A stretch of 64,000 bases of DNA. It comes from Halorientalis persicus. GTDB lineage: Archaea; Halobacteriota; Halobacteria; Halobacteriales; Haloarculaceae. The notes under the pieces are model-generated. The model saw nothing but the letters and a program-made list of their open reading frames with translations. It did not search any database and was not told where the DNA came from. How positions within the stretch are numbered: the stretch's first letter is position 1; each line of letters starts with the position of its first letter. The stretch covers positions 62,001-126,000 of the forward strand of contig NZ_FOCX01000002.1 in the NCBI RefSeq assembly GCF_900110215.1. The letters run 5' to 3'. This document shows positions 50,305-58,545 of this stretch, piece by piece. The position numbers and the translations under genes are program-made.

Positions 50305-51539
50305 GTTTCACGTTCCGTGATGTCCGCGACCGCCTCCCGTCGAACCGCTAGCTGGGTCTCGTCACCGTCGAGGGCGACGACCGCCGGCCGCGGCCGGGAG
50401 TTGTAGTTGCTGCTCATCTCGTAGCCGTAGGCCCCCGCGTTGTCCACCGCGAGCAGGTCCTCCCGCTCGGGGTCGGGCAGGGGCCGATCTTCGCCCAGCA
50501 CGTCCGCCGTCTCACAGATCGGACCGGCGACGGTCGCCGACACCGTCTCGCGGTCCCCGGCATCGGGAACCAGCGAGCGGATCGCGTGATACGAGTCGTA
50601 CATCGCCGGGCGGACCAGCGTCGTCATGCCGGCGTCGACGCCGACGACCGTCGTCTCGGGTGTCGGCTTGACCGTGTTGACTCGGGTCAGCAACACGCCG
50701 GCGTCCGCGACGAAGTACCTGCCGGGTTCGATCCCGAGCCGGGCGTCCACGTCACCGAAGGCCTCGCGAGTCGCCCTCGCGACTGCGTCCAGATCGAGCG
50801 GGGCTTCGTCCTCCCGGTAGGGTACTCCGAGGCCGCCGCCGACGTTGACGAACTCGATACTGCCCACGTCGGCAATTACGCTTCGTGCCAGCTCGCCCAT
50901 CCGTGCGACGAGTTCCCGGTGAGCTTCCAGATCCTCGCCGGAGATGCCGCTCCCGGCGTGAGCGTGCAGGCCCACGAGGTCGAACCCGCGGTCGACGGCC
51001 TCGCTGGCCAGTTCGGGCACCCGATTCAGCGGGACGCCGAACTTCGGGGCCGCGCCGGTCGAGACTTTCTCGTGGTGGCCGGCACCCACACCCGGATTCG
51101 CGCGAATGCAGAGTCGCCCGGAGAAGCCGCGTTCGGCGAGTTGATCGAGGGTATCGGCCGCGCCCACGGTCACGATCAGGTCCTCGTCGGCCGCGGCGTC
51201 GACCACGTAGTCGAGGTCCCGGGCGGGCGGGTTGACCGCCGTGTAGCGCACGTCCGCGCCGTCGAATCCGGCGGCGAGGGCGCGCTCGACTTCGCCTGCC
51301 GAGGCGCATTCGGCCCCGACGCCGGTGGAATCGATCGTCGAGAGTACCGGCCGAGTGGTGTTGGCCTTGACGGCGTAACTGATCTCCTCGCTGTCGAAGG
51401 CCCGCTGGAGACGAGCCGCGTTCTCGCGCACTCGCTCCAGATCGTAGACGTACAGCGGCGTGTCGTACTCGGCCGCGAGGCTGCGCAGTCGCTCGGCATC
51501 CCAGGCGGACAGCCGGCGGACCGCGGACCCGGAGTTCAT
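50292..51539 (-). CDS. lysA: Diaminopimelate decarboxylase
   Basis: Makes lysine from meso-DAP. A PLP enzyme of fold type III with ISYAVKANTTRPVL (the PLP lysine), GLHAHAGSGIS, FVNVGGGLGVPY, EPGRYFVADAG, and GPICETADVLGED. The ATG at 51539 gives 415 residues, matching the family; the longer open frame upstream is Arg-rich and overlaps dapD, so it is rejected. It overlaps dapD by 4 nt (ATGA). Confidence 0.95.
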   Translation of the reverse strand: MNSGSAVRRLSAWDAERLRSLAAEYDTPLYVYDLERVRENAARLQRAFDSEEISYAVKANTTRPVLSTIDSTGVGAECASAGEVERALAAGFDGADVRYTAVNPPARDLDYVVDAAADEDLIVTVGAADTLDQLAERGFSGRLCIRANPGVGAGHHEKVSTGAAPKFGVPLNRVPELASEAVDRGFDLVGLHAHAGSGISGEDLEAHRELVARMGELARSVIADVGSIEFVNVGGGLGVPYREDEAPLDLDAVARATREAFGDVDARLGIEPGRYFVADAGVLLTRVNTVKPTPETTVVGVDAGMTTLVRPAMYDSYHAIRSLVPDAGDRETVSATVAGPICETADVLGEDRPLPDPEREDLLAVDNAGAYGYEMSSNYNSRPRPAVVALDGDETQLAVRREAVADITERETWSE

Positions 51540-52366
51540 TCTCGGAGTACGTCTTCGCGCTCGGTGCCTTCGAGGGTTTCGGTCTCGATGTCGGTCGCGA
51601 CGACCGCGGGCTTGTAGGCCGCGCCAGGGATCAGGTCCTCGTCGCTGACCGAGGACTCGACGTAGCGGGCGAAGGCCCGGCGCTCCGGCGGCAGTTCGCC
51701 GTACAGCACCTGGTCCTCGACCAGATCGTAGACCGGAATCCGCGGCGTCAGGAGCGTGTTCTCGCCGACGATGGAGTTCTCTCCGACGCGGAAGCCGGAG
51801 GTGACGCGAGAGCCCGCGCCCAGCGAGACGCCGTCCTCGACGATGACCGGATCGTCTTCGACCGGTTCGAGGACGCCGCCGATCAGCGTGTTCGCGCCCA
51901 GCTTGACGTTCTCGCCGATCTGGGCACACGAGCCCACGGTATCACAGGAGTCGACGAGCGTGCCGTCGCCGATGTGTGCACCGATGTTCACGAAGGAGGG
52001 ACTCATCATGATCGCGTCGCTGCCCACGTAGGCACCGCGGCGGATGACGGTCCCGTCTGGCGTGTTTCGGGAGCCGCGCTCGCCGATGTCGGCGGTCTCG
52101 CGCAGGGGGAGCACGTCGTGGTAGGCCACGTCGCCGTACTCGCGGGACTCGATCTCCCGGAGGCCAAAGTTGAGCAGGATGCCCTGCTTGACCCACTCGT
52201 TGACCTGCCAGTCCCCACTTACCGGTTCGGCGGCGCGGACCTCGCCGGCTTCGAGGGCTTCGAGGAACGCGTCGAGTGTGTCGGCGTCCTCGGCGGTGGC
52301 GTCGTCGGCGGTGAGGCCGTCGTCGTAGCGATTCCACAGGTTTTCGATGTCGGATTGCAGGCTCAT
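51536..52366 (-). CDS. dapD: Tetrahydrodipicolinate N-succinyltransferase
   Basis: A left-handed beta-helix acyltransferase (276 residues). Hexapeptide repeats run through MMSPSFVNIGAHIGDGTLVDSCDTVGSCAQIGENVKLGANTLIGGV and VIVEDGVSLGAGSRVTSG. It adds a succinyl group to tetrahydrodipicolinate and commits the pathway to the succinylase branch, consistent with the desuccinylase at the end of the operon. Confidence 0.93.
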   Translation of the reverse strand: MSLQSDIENLWNRYDDGLTADDATAEDADTLDAFLEALEAGEVRAAEPVSGDWQVNEWVKQGILLNFGLREIESREYGDVAYHDVLPLRETADIGERGSRNTPDGTVIRRGAYVGSDAIMMSPSFVNIGAHIGDGTLVDSCDTVGSCAQIGENVKLGANTLIGGVLEPVEDDPVIVEDGVSLGAGSRVTSGFRVGENSIVGENTLLTPRIPVYDLVEDQVLYGELPPERRAFARYVESSVSDEDLIPGAAYKPAVVATDIETETLEGTEREDVLRE

Positions 52367-53121
52367 TGGTCGATGACGTTCCCGAAGTCGTACCGGCCGG
52401 GCTCTTGGTTTTCGATCCAGACCGCGGCGTCGAGCGCGCCGGCCGCGAAGACGCTCCGGTCTTCGGCGTGGTGTGAGAGTGAGAGCACCTCGTCGTTGCC
52501 CGCCGCGATCAGTTCGTGTTCGCCGCGGATGTCGCCGGCCCGGCGCGCGAAGACACCGATCTCGTCCTCGTCACGGGGGGCGTGGCCTTCCCGGCCGTAG
52601 ACCGGGTCCACGTCGCGTTCCTCCTGGACGGTTTCGAGCATCGTTTTGGCCGTCCCGGAGGGGGCGTCGATCTTCCCGTTGTGGTGGCTCTCCATCAGTT
52701 CGAGGTCGTAGTCGGGCACCGCGGGCAGGGCCTCCTCGATGGCCCGGAGCAGGGCGTGAACCCCGCGGGCGAAGTTGGTAGCCTTCAGCAGCGGGACGGT
52801 CTCGGCGGTCTCGTCCAGCCGAGCGAAACCATCCTCGTCGAAGCCGGTGGTGCCGACGACCATCCCGACGCCCGCCTCGCGGCAGGCCTCGGCCAGCGAC
52901 AGCGTGGCCGCGGGGACGGTGAAGTCGACGGCCACGTCGGCGTCGTATTCGGCGAGTGCGTCCGCGGCCTCGCTGGCGTCGACGACGGGCACGCCCTGTA
53001 CCTCGTCGGGGCCCTCGACGTCGAAGCCGACGACGACTTCCACGTCGTCGCGGTCGGCCGCGGTCTCGATGACAGTCTGGCCCATCCGGCCGGCCGCACC
53101 GTTGACCGCGACCCGTGTCAT
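52363..53121 (-). CDS. dapB: 4-Hydroxy-tetrahydrodipicolinate reductase
   Basis: A 252-residue dehydrogenase. It has the GAAGRMGQTVIE Rossmann motif, VVGTTGF, and the active-site motif ESHHNGKIDAPSGTA. The reducing cofactor cannot be judged from sequence. It overlaps dapD and dapA by 4 nt each. Confidence 0.95.
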   Translation of the reverse strand: MTRVAVNGAAGRMGQTVIETAADRDDVEVVVGFDVEGPDEVQGVPVVDASEAADALAEYDADVAVDFTVPAATLSLAEACREAGVGMVVGTTGFDEDGFARLDETAETVPLLKATNFARGVHALLRAIEEALPAVPDYDLELMESHHNGKIDAPSGTAKTMLETVQEERDVDPVYGREGHAPRDEDEIGVFARRAGDIRGEHELIAAGNDEVLSLSHHAEDRSVFAAGALDAAVWIENQEPGRYDFGNVIDQ

Positions 53122-54038
53122 CGCTGGGCCTCCGCCGGCTCGGGGGCAGTCCCGTCGTCCAGATCGTCGAGTACCGCGCGGAGCGCGTCGAGCGTCTCGT
53201 CGGTGGCCCGCGAGAGCGGCGAGCGCATCCGCCCGGAGTCGTAGTGGCCGCGGATCTCCATGGCCTCCTTGATCGGAATCGGGTTGCTCTCGGTGAACAG
53301 GACCCGGAAGAGTTCGCCGAGTTCGTGGTGGTACTCGCGGGCGCGCTCGTAGTCGCCCGAAAGCGCGGCCCCGACCAGCGCGCAGGTCCGGGCGGGTTCG
53401 ACGTTGGCCGAGACGCTGATACAGCCGCTGCCGCCGGTGGCGACGATCGGCAGGGTCATCGCGTCGTCGCCCGAGAGGACCTCGAAGTTCTGTTCGCGGG
53501 TGCGCTCGATGACCTCGGTGATGCGGTTCATGTCGCCGGAGGCGGCCTTGTAGCCGACGATGTTCTCGTGTTCGGCCAGCGTCACGGCGGACTCGACGGC
53601 GATGTTGCGGCCCGTCCGGGAGGGGACGTTGTAGATGATCTGCGGGAGGTCGACGGCGTCGGCGACCTGCCGGAAGTGGTTCTCCATACCGGCGGGTTCG
53701 GGCTTGTTGTAGTACGGGGAGATCAGGAGGAGGCCGTCGGCACCGGCGTCGGCGGCGCGTTCGGAGAGTTCCAGGGCCTCGCGGGTGTTGTTGCTACCCG
53801 ACCCCGCGATGACGGTCACGTCGTCGACGGCGTCGGTGACGGCCTCGATGACTTCGACGTGCTGGTCGTGGGAGAGGGTGGCGCTCTCGCCCGTGGTGCC
53901 CATCGGCACGACGCCGTCGACGCCGCGCTGTTCGAGCCACTGGGCGTGCTCGCGGAGTGTCTCGAAGTCGATACTCTCGTCTGCGTGGAACGGCGTGGTC
54001 ATCGCGGGGAACACGCCGGTGAAGGTGTCGTACGTCAT
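53118..54038 (-). CDS. dapA: 4-Hydroxy-tetrahydrodipicolinate synthase
   Basis: First enzyme of the lysine branch, condensing pyruvate with aspartate semialdehyde. The 306-residue TIM barrel has the PMGTTGESATLS motif, IIYNVPSRTG (catalytic Tyr), and IVGYKAASGD (Schiff-base Lys). It heads the operon; the TATA box at 54066-54072 lies about 30 nt before its ATG. Confidence 0.95.
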   Translation of the reverse strand: MTYDTFTGVFPAMTTPFHADESIDFETLREHAQWLEQRGVDGVVPMGTTGESATLSHDQHVEVIEAVTDAVDDVTVIAGSGSNNTREALELSERAADAGADGLLLISPYYNKPEPAGMENHFRQVADAVDLPQIIYNVPSRTGRNIAVESAVTLAEHENIVGYKAASGDMNRITEVIERTREQNFEVLSGDDAMTLPIVATGGSGCISVSANVEPARTCALVGAALSGDYERAREYHHELGELFRVLFTESNPIPIKEAMEIRGHYDSGRMRSPLSRATDETLDALRAVLDDLDDGTAPEPAEAQR

Positions 54039-54065
54039 TGCTGTGGTATGTGTGTGTCCTGCGGG

Positions 54066-54072
54066 ATATACT
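54066..54072 (-). promoter_or_regulatory. TATA box of the dap-lys operon
   Basis: gtatatc on the minus strand, 28-34 nt before the dapA ATG at 54038; near-leaderless spacing. Confidence 0.6.
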
Positions 54073-54345
54073 GATCGGACGATGCGCGCGGGACAACGAG
54101 TGTGGCCCGCGACGGGGTCGCTACGCCCGCCGTGAGCCTACTGCGCGCGTTTCTTCGGTTTCGCGTGGCGGCGCTGCCGCACCAGCCCCCGAAAACGGAC
54201 CGCGCCACACCGGTTGCTGGTCGGCGACCCAGCGAGTTCCAGCGTGGCCCGTTGCATACACGAGCGACTGTGACGAGACGACTTAGGCGTTGCGACACTT
54301 CCCCGGTGGCCGCCCTCGCCAACCGCTGTGGCCCCGTCCGATAGC

Positions 54346-54352
54346 CTTTATC
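54346..54352 (+). promoter_or_regulatory. TATA box of the NYN gene
   Basis: ctttatc about 27 nt before the ATG at 54377; supports a leaderless start. Confidence 0.55.
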
Positions 54353-54376
54353 CCGCAGGGTCTCCAAGCGTGGGCT

Positions 54377-54874
54377 ATGACTGACGTGCATCCCGGGCAG
54401 CGCGTGGCAATGCTCGCCGACGCGCAGAACCTCTATCACACCGCCCGGAGCCTCTATACGCGCAACATCGACTACGCGTCACTGCTTGAAGAAGGCGTCA
54501 ACGGCCGCGAGCTGACTCGTGCCATCGCGTACGTGATCCGAGCGGAGGCCGAAGACGAGGAGAGTTTCTTCGAGGCGCTGGTCGACATCGGCTTCGAGAC
54601 GAAGATCAAGGACATCAAGACGTTCGGTGACGGGTCGAAGAAGGCCGACTGGGACGTGGGGATGAGCCTCGACGCGGTGACGCTGGCCGATCACGTCGAC
54701 ACCGTCGTCCTCTGTACCGGTGACGGCGACTTCTCGCGGCTCTGTCGCCACCTGAAACACGAGGGCTGCAAGGTCGAGATCATGGCCTTCCGCGAGTCGA
54801 CCGCCGAGGAACTGATCGAAGCGGCAGACACGTTCCGCGACCTCAGCGAAGAACAGGAGACGTTCTTGCTCTAG
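54377..54874 (+). CDS. NYN domain protein (LabA/DUF88-like)
   Basis: A 165-residue PIN-like nuclease-fold protein. It has the N-terminal Asp motif VAMLADAQNLYHTAR, KKADWDVGMSLDAVTLAD with the second acidic residue, and the strand TVVLCTGDGDFSRLCRHLKHEG, the acidic signature of NYN/LabA domains. Predicted to act on RNA, but its target is unknown. The TAG shares CTAG with the convergent small membrane protein. Confidence 0.87.
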   Translation: MTDVHPGQRVAMLADAQNLYHTARSLYTRNIDYASLLEEGVNGRELTRAIAYVIRAEAEDEESFFEALVDIGFETKIKDIKTFGDGSKKADWDVGMSLDAVTLADHVDTVVLCTGDGDFSRLCRHLKHEGCKVEIMAFRESTAEELIEAADTFRDLSEEQETFLL

Positions 54875-55053
54875 ACGGGCTGACCGCCTTCGGAGGTCCC
54901 CAGAAGCACCGATCCGGCCGCGAGCAACAGCGCCGCGACGCTCCCGGCGATGGCCGGCAGCGGAATCTGCTGGAGGCCCGTCCCGAGGATCAGCGCCGCA
55001 CCGATCAGCAACAAGACCGCACCGCCCACGACTTTCGTCGAATTACTTGGCAT
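54871..55053 (-). CDS. Small membrane protein (60 residues)
   Basis: A 60-residue protein with two hydrophobic helices (VVGGAVLLLIGAALILGTGL and IAGSVAALLLAAGSVLLG). No family recognised. A tataaa box at 55081-55086 (minus strand: tttata) lies about 30 nt before the ATG at 55053 and supports a leaderless start. It overlaps the NYN gene end by CTAG. Confidence 0.7.
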   Translation of the reverse strand: MPSNSTKVVGGAVLLLIGAALILGTGLQQIPLPAIAGSVAALLLAAGSVLLGTSEGGQPV

Positions 55054-55080
55054 ACTACGCCGAAGTATGTAATTCTCGCG

Positions 55081-55086
55081 TATAAA
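55081..55086 (-). promoter_or_regulatory. TATA box of the 60-residue membrane protein gene
   Basis: TTTATA on the minus strand, 28-33 nt upstream of the ATG at 55053. Confidence 0.5.
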
Positions 55087-55219
55087 TCCATCCAAAATCA
55101 CCAGCGAGACCGATGTTAACTCGTGACGGGGAGTGGGTAGAACGACAATTGGTGACATGGTTCACAGACTCCGTCGCGGGTGGAAGGTGTTTAGTCGCTG
55201 GCTCGGGAACGGGGAGGCG

Positions 55220-55735
55220 ATGAACGACGAGGACGGGCGGATGCTCCGCCGGGTCGCGGACTACCAGTTCGGTGCGGGCGCGGGCGCGGCACTCTTTCCC
55301 ACCGAGGAGGATCTGGAGGTCTATCGGACGACATCTGGCCGACCACAGCAGGTGGTCGCCGACGCCGGTCGACTGGTGACCTACGCCGTGGAGGGACGGT
55401 TCACGCTCAGTCCGGCCGGCGCGCGGCGGCTGCTCGACGCGCTCGACGGCCCGACACACCGCGTCGTAGTCGGCGAGGAGAGCGACCCGTTCGTCCGGGA
55501 GGGTCGCAACACCTTCGCGAAGTTCGTGAAGCGGGCCGATCCGGGGATTCGGCCGGGCGACGAGGTGGCGGTCGTCCGTGACGACGACACCCTGCTCGGT
55601 GTCGGTCGCGCCGAGCTGGCCGGCGAAGATATGCTCGACTTCGGGACTGGGATGGCCGTGTTCGTGCGCCACGGGGTCGGGCCGGCCGAGGACGAGAGCG
55701 GCGAAGCGGACGCGGACGAAGGCGAAGCGAGCTGA
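55220..55735 (+). CDS. PUA-domain protein
   Basis: A 171-residue archaeal protein with a C-terminal PUA domain (NTFAKFVKRADPGIRPGDEVAVVRDDDTLLGVGRAELAGEDMLDF), which binds RNA in tRNA- and rRNA-modifying enzymes. The N-terminal half (VADYQFGAGAGAALFPTEED) is the pre-PUA part seen in stand-alone archaeal members. Two starts are possible: ATG 55220, with a tgtttag tract about 30 nt upstream, or ATG 55157; the shorter fits the family length better. An acidic tail ends the protein. A strong hairpin follows. Confidence 0.75.
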   Translation: MNDEDGRMLRRVADYQFGAGAGAALFPTEEDLEVYRTTSGRPQQVVADAGRLVTYAVEGRFTLSPAGARRLLDALDGPTHRVVVGEESDPFVREGRNTFAKFVKRADPGIRPGDEVAVVRDDDTLLGVGRAELAGEDMLDFGTGMAVFVRHGVGPAEDESGEADADEGEAS

Positions 55736-55787
55736 GCGGGGCGGTCGCGGTGGCGGTGCGGTTGCGGAGGGTCACACTGCTGTCGGA

Positions 55788-55823
55788 CCGGACGCGGGCC
55801 GGCGGCCCGCGTCCGGCTTTTTT
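55788..55823 (+). terminator. Strong hairpin terminator after the PUA gene
   Basis: Perfect 13-bp stem ccggacgcgggcc (55788-55800) / ggcccgcgtccgg (55804-55816) with a 3-nt loop, followed by cttttttt-type T tract (55817-55823). Confidence 0.7.
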
Positions 55824-55830
55824 CGCCACC

Positions 55831-55937
55831 GGAAGACTCACTGCGTTCGTCTTCCGAGCCCCCGCTCACTTCGTTCGCGGGGACCACGTTTTTTGGGAGA
55901 GGGGTCGCTCTGCGACCCCCTCGTGAAAAAAGGTGGT
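55831..55937. repeat. Nested inverted repeats upstream of NAC
   Basis: Three further hairpins in a row: ggaagac/gtcttcc (55831-55837 with 55849-55855); ccccgc/gcgggg (55860-55865 with 55877-55882), with the gctcacttcgttcgcg core of haloarchaeal repeats; and ggggtcgc/gcgacccc (55901-55908 with 55912-55919). The last is nested inside accacgtttttt / aaaaaaggtggt (55883-55894 with 55926-55937). Not part of any gene. Confidence 0.6.
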
Positions 55938-55975
55938 GCGAAGAGATTTTGAGTGCAGGGCGCAACCTCCCGGGT

Positions 55976-56359
55976 ATGTTCGGAGGAGGCGGCTTCGATC
56001 CGCAGAAGATGCAACAGATGATGGACCAGTTCGGCATCGACATCGACGAACTCGACGCCGAGGAAGTCGTCATCCGCACGGCCGACGAGGAACTCGTGTT
56101 CACCGACGCGGAGGTCCAGCGGATGGACGCGCAGGGCCAGGAGACCTACCAGGTCATCGGCACGCCCGAGAGTCGCGAACCCGGGGAGGGCTCGGCGATC
56201 GAGAGCGGTGGCGGTGACGACGACGGTGGTTCCGGTGGGATCCCGGATGCCGACATCGAGATCGTCGCCAACCGCGCCGGTGTGAGCGAAGACGACGCCC
56301 GCGAGGCCCTCGAAGCGGAGGACGGCAACCTCGCGGCGGCCGTCGAGCGCCTGGAGTAA
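55976..56359 (+). CDS. nac: Nascent polypeptide-associated complex protein (archaeal NAC)
   Basis: A 127-residue ribosome-associated chaperone subunit. The NAC beta-barrel spans about residues 28-75 ([32 protein letters not shown]), then a Gly/Asp-rich linker and a C-terminal UBA domain ([33 protein letters not shown]). Starts [23 protein letters not shown], the usual archaeal opening. The trmI GTG start follows one base after the stop. Confidence 0.94.
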   Translation: MFGGGGFDPQKMQQMMDQFGIDIDELDAEEVVIRTADEELVFTDAEVQRMDAQGQETYQVIGTPESREPGEGSAIESGGGDDDGGSGGIPDADIEIVANRAGVSEDDAREALEAEDGNLAAAVERLE

Positions 56360-56360
56360 C

Positions 56361-57080
56361 GTGGCGCTCTTGCTGGTCCGGGCCGACCGGGAGTACCTGC
56401 TGGAGCGTGGCGAACGCCTCGAGACGGATCTGGGGATCCTCGACGTGCCGGAAGACGCCGCGGCGGGAGACGTCGTCACGACGCATCTCGACGAGGCGTT
56501 CACGGTCCGTGAGCTGCGGGGCCCGGACTGTTTCAACCACTTCGAGCGCACGGGCGCGCCGATGATGCCACGCGACGTGGGGCTCATCATGGGCCACACC
56601 GGCGTCTCCGAGGGTGACACGGTACTGGACGCGGGGACAGGGACCGGCGTCCTCGCGGCGTATATGGGCCGAGCGGGGGCCGACGTGATCACCTACGAAC
56701 AGGACGCCGACTTCGCCGAGGTGGCCCGGGAGAACATGGCGCTGGCCGGCGTCGCCGATCAGGTGGAGGTGCGGACGGGCGACGTGACCGAGCACCTCGA
56801 CGTCGGGCCGGTGGACGTGCTGACGCTGGACACCGAGGACGCGGCGACGGTGGTCGAACACGCTGCGGACCTGCTGACGCCGGGCGGGTGTCTCGCGGTG
56901 TACTCGCCGTTCGTCGAGGGGACCCGCGAGGTCGCCCGGACCGCACGCGGCGTCGGGCTGGAGGGGGTCGAGACGCTGGAGACGATCCAGCGGGAGATGG
57001 ACTTCGACGACCGCGGGTCGCGGCCGTCGACCGCGGGGGTCGGCCACACCGGTTTCCTGACCTTCGCCCGCAGGGAGTGA
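56361..57080 (+). CDS. trmI: tRNA (adenine-N1)-methyltransferase
   Basis: Methylates A57/A58 of tRNA using SAM. The 239-residue class I methyltransferase has HFERTGAPMMPRDVGLIMGH, motif I VLDAGTGTGVLAAYMGRAGADVITYEQD, and the post-I VYSPFVEGT region. It starts with GTG at 56361, immediately after the NAC gene, so they are probably one transcript. Confidence 0.92.
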   Translation: MALLLVRADREYLLERGERLETDLGILDVPEDAAAGDVVTTHLDEAFTVRELRGPDCFNHFERTGAPMMPRDVGLIMGHTGVSEGDTVLDAGTGTGVLAAYMGRAGADVITYEQDADFAEVARENMALAGVADQVEVRTGDVTEHLDVGPVDVLTLDTEDAATVVEHAADLLTPGGCLAVYSPFVEGTREVARTARGVGLEGVETLETIQREMDFDDRGSRPSTAGVGHTGFLTFARRE

Positions 57081-57083
57081 GCC

Positions 57084-57482
57084 ATGCCCGACCGACGCGG
57101 TCCGGATCGACAGGGCCTGCTCGGAGTGGTCGACGGCGCGCTCACGATGGCGACCGCGCCCGCCGTGGAGGCGGCCGCCAACCTGCTGGTCGATCTCGAC
57201 GGCGCGCGCCTGCGACTCCCCTCTGTCGGCGGACCGGTCCACATCGAGATCGAACGGTTCCGCGAGGCGGCCCGGATCGTCCGGGCGGAGGGGGAGACGC
57301 TGGAGCGACTCGACGCGACGCTGCGGACCGGCGGGTACACGGCGGAGGTGTACGTCGGTGAGACGCGGGTCGCGTTGCTCGGGGTCGGTGCGGATCCGGG
57401 ACGCGTGAGCCGGTGGCTCGGTGACGGGCGGACGGAGTTACTGGCACGCGGGGTCGTCGCGGCGGCCGTTCGCCGGCGCTAG
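57084..57482 (+). CDS. Unknown protein downstream of trmI
   Basis: A 132-residue protein (MPDRRGPDRQGLLGVVDGALTMATAPAVEAA...) that I do not recognise. Less acidic than its neighbours, with no membrane segment or Cys. It begins 3 nt after trmI, which supports it as a real gene, and ends in the CTAG shared with the convergent gene. The lower acidity and Arg-rich composition leave some doubt. Confidence 0.6.
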   Translation: MPDRRGPDRQGLLGVVDGALTMATAPAVEAAANLLVDLDGARLRLPSVGGPVHIEIERFREAARIVRAEGETLERLDATLRTGGYTAEVYVGETRVALLGVGADPGRVSRWLGDGRTELLARGVVAAAVRRR

Positions 57483-58078
57483 CGGACGGCCTTGACCAGG
57501 GTGAGCAGTTCCTGCCGGAAGGAGTCGGGATCGATGTCGATACCGGGGATCGAGATGCCCAGCAGGTCCGACAGCGACGCCGCGGGGTAGGCACCGCCGG
57601 CCAGCCGGAACTCGCCGCCGTTGGACCAGACGGCGAGGTACCCCTCGACGGGCACGTCGACGACGCTAGTCTCGATGGACGCCTCGTAGGCCTGCAACGA
57701 GGCGCGGTCGCCGGTCGCGACGCGGATGCGGTCGTGGCCGGCCTTCGAGACTTCGCCGAAGCCCCGATCCCGCAGTCGGGTCTTGAACACGCTGTTTGCC
57801 TGCGTGCGGACGGTAGTGAAGACGGCCGCGGGGCCGACGGCCGGGGGCAGTGCGGGCGTGAACTCCAGTCGGGTCGCGAAGAAGAATCGCCACATCCGGT
57901 CGACGGAGCCGCCGGTGAGACTGCTGACCGTGGACCGGAGGTCCTGATCGTCGTAGACCGCGGTGTGGCCGACGACGCGGGCGACCGGTAACTCGAAGAC
58001 GGTCTCGCTCGACCTGTCGGTGACGGCCCAGCCGTCGAGTTCGTCGTCGGGTACCCGCGGGGTCCCGTCACCGCTCAT
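57479..58078 (-). CDS. Conserved haloarchaeal protein of unknown function
   Basis: A 199-residue protein lying 3 nt downstream of the TFS gene. Recognisable segments: FELPVARVVGHTAVYDDQ, VDRMWRFFFATRLEFTPALPP, KAGHDRIRVATGDRASLQAYEA. No catalytic motif or membrane helix is obvious. Probably co-transcribed with TFS, which may point to an RNA-related role, but this is guesswork. Confidence 0.75.
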   Translation of the reverse strand: MSGDGTPRVPDDELDGWAVTDRSSETVFELPVARVVGHTAVYDDQDLRSTVSSLTGGSVDRMWRFFFATRLEFTPALPPAVGPAAVFTTVRTQANSVFKTRLRDRGFGEVSKAGHDRIRVATGDRASLQAYEASIETSVVDVPVEGYLAVWSNGGEFRLAGGAYPAASLSDLLGISIPGIDIDPDSFRQELLTLVKAVR

Positions 58079-58081
58079 CCG

Positions 58082-58405
58082 TCAGTGATCGTCCTCACGC
58101 CACTTGTGTTCACACTCGGTGCAGGTGAAGAACCGCGTTTCGCTCTCGTCGGCGGCGCGGATCTGTTTCATCTCCCAGAACGCACGGTCGTTGCCACACT
58201 CGGGACAGTGGGCAGCGGTCGTCGGGCCCATATCCTCGGCGTCGACTTCCGAGGTGTCGATCACCTCGCTCTCCTCCTGGGACTGGGTGGAGGTCATCGC
58301 CGCCTCGTTTTCCGAATCGCGAGGCGCCTCGTAGCCACAGCTCCCGCAGATCCACATTCCGTCGTCGGTTTTCATCATCGAACCGCACTCGTCACAGAAC
58401 TCCAT
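58082..58405 (-). CDS. tfs: Transcription factor S (TFIIS-like)
   Basis: Stimulates RNA cleavage by backtracked RNA polymerase. The 107-residue protein has two zinc ribbons: an N-terminal MEFCDECGSMMK...CGSCGY and a C-terminal TFIIS-type CPECGNDRAFWEMKQIRAADESETRFFTCTECEHKW. The acidic pair in RAADESET is the catalytic Asp-Glu of TFS/TFIIS. The linker is acidic and Ser-rich, as usual in halophiles. Confidence 0.95.
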   Translation of the reverse strand: MEFCDECGSMMKTDDGMWICGSCGYEAPRDSENEAAMTSTQSQEESEVIDTSEVDAEDMGPTTAAHCPECGNDRAFWEMKQIRAADESETRFFTCTECEHKWREDDH

Positions 58406-58545
58406 GTTAGCTACCAGTTACAGGATGCCCCCCTAAAACCCCCTCGGATCCCACAGACCGCGATCCGCGACCACTCCCTCGACCGGCGGGAACCGCCGAG
58501 CGTGACCACAACGATCATACGAGGAGCGTCCCCGTGTGTGGACAG

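Larger units (their letters stand above)
54039..54376. other. 338-nt divergent region between dapA and the NYN gene
   Basis: No convincing gene. The open frames here are Arg/Pro-rich and overlap a neighbour. Promoters for both flanking genes sit at the two ends (54066-54072 minus strand, 54346-54352 plus strand). Confidence 0.5.

Noticed and set aside
50292-51929. Long (545-residue) start for lysA
   Set aside because: The extra 130 residues are Arg-rich and overlap dapD; the ATG at 51539 gives a normal LysA and an ATGA overlap.
54102-54344. 80-residue open frame between dapA and the NYN gene
   Set aside because: Arg/Pro-rich, not acidic, no promoter or conserved pattern; treated as non-coding divergent region.
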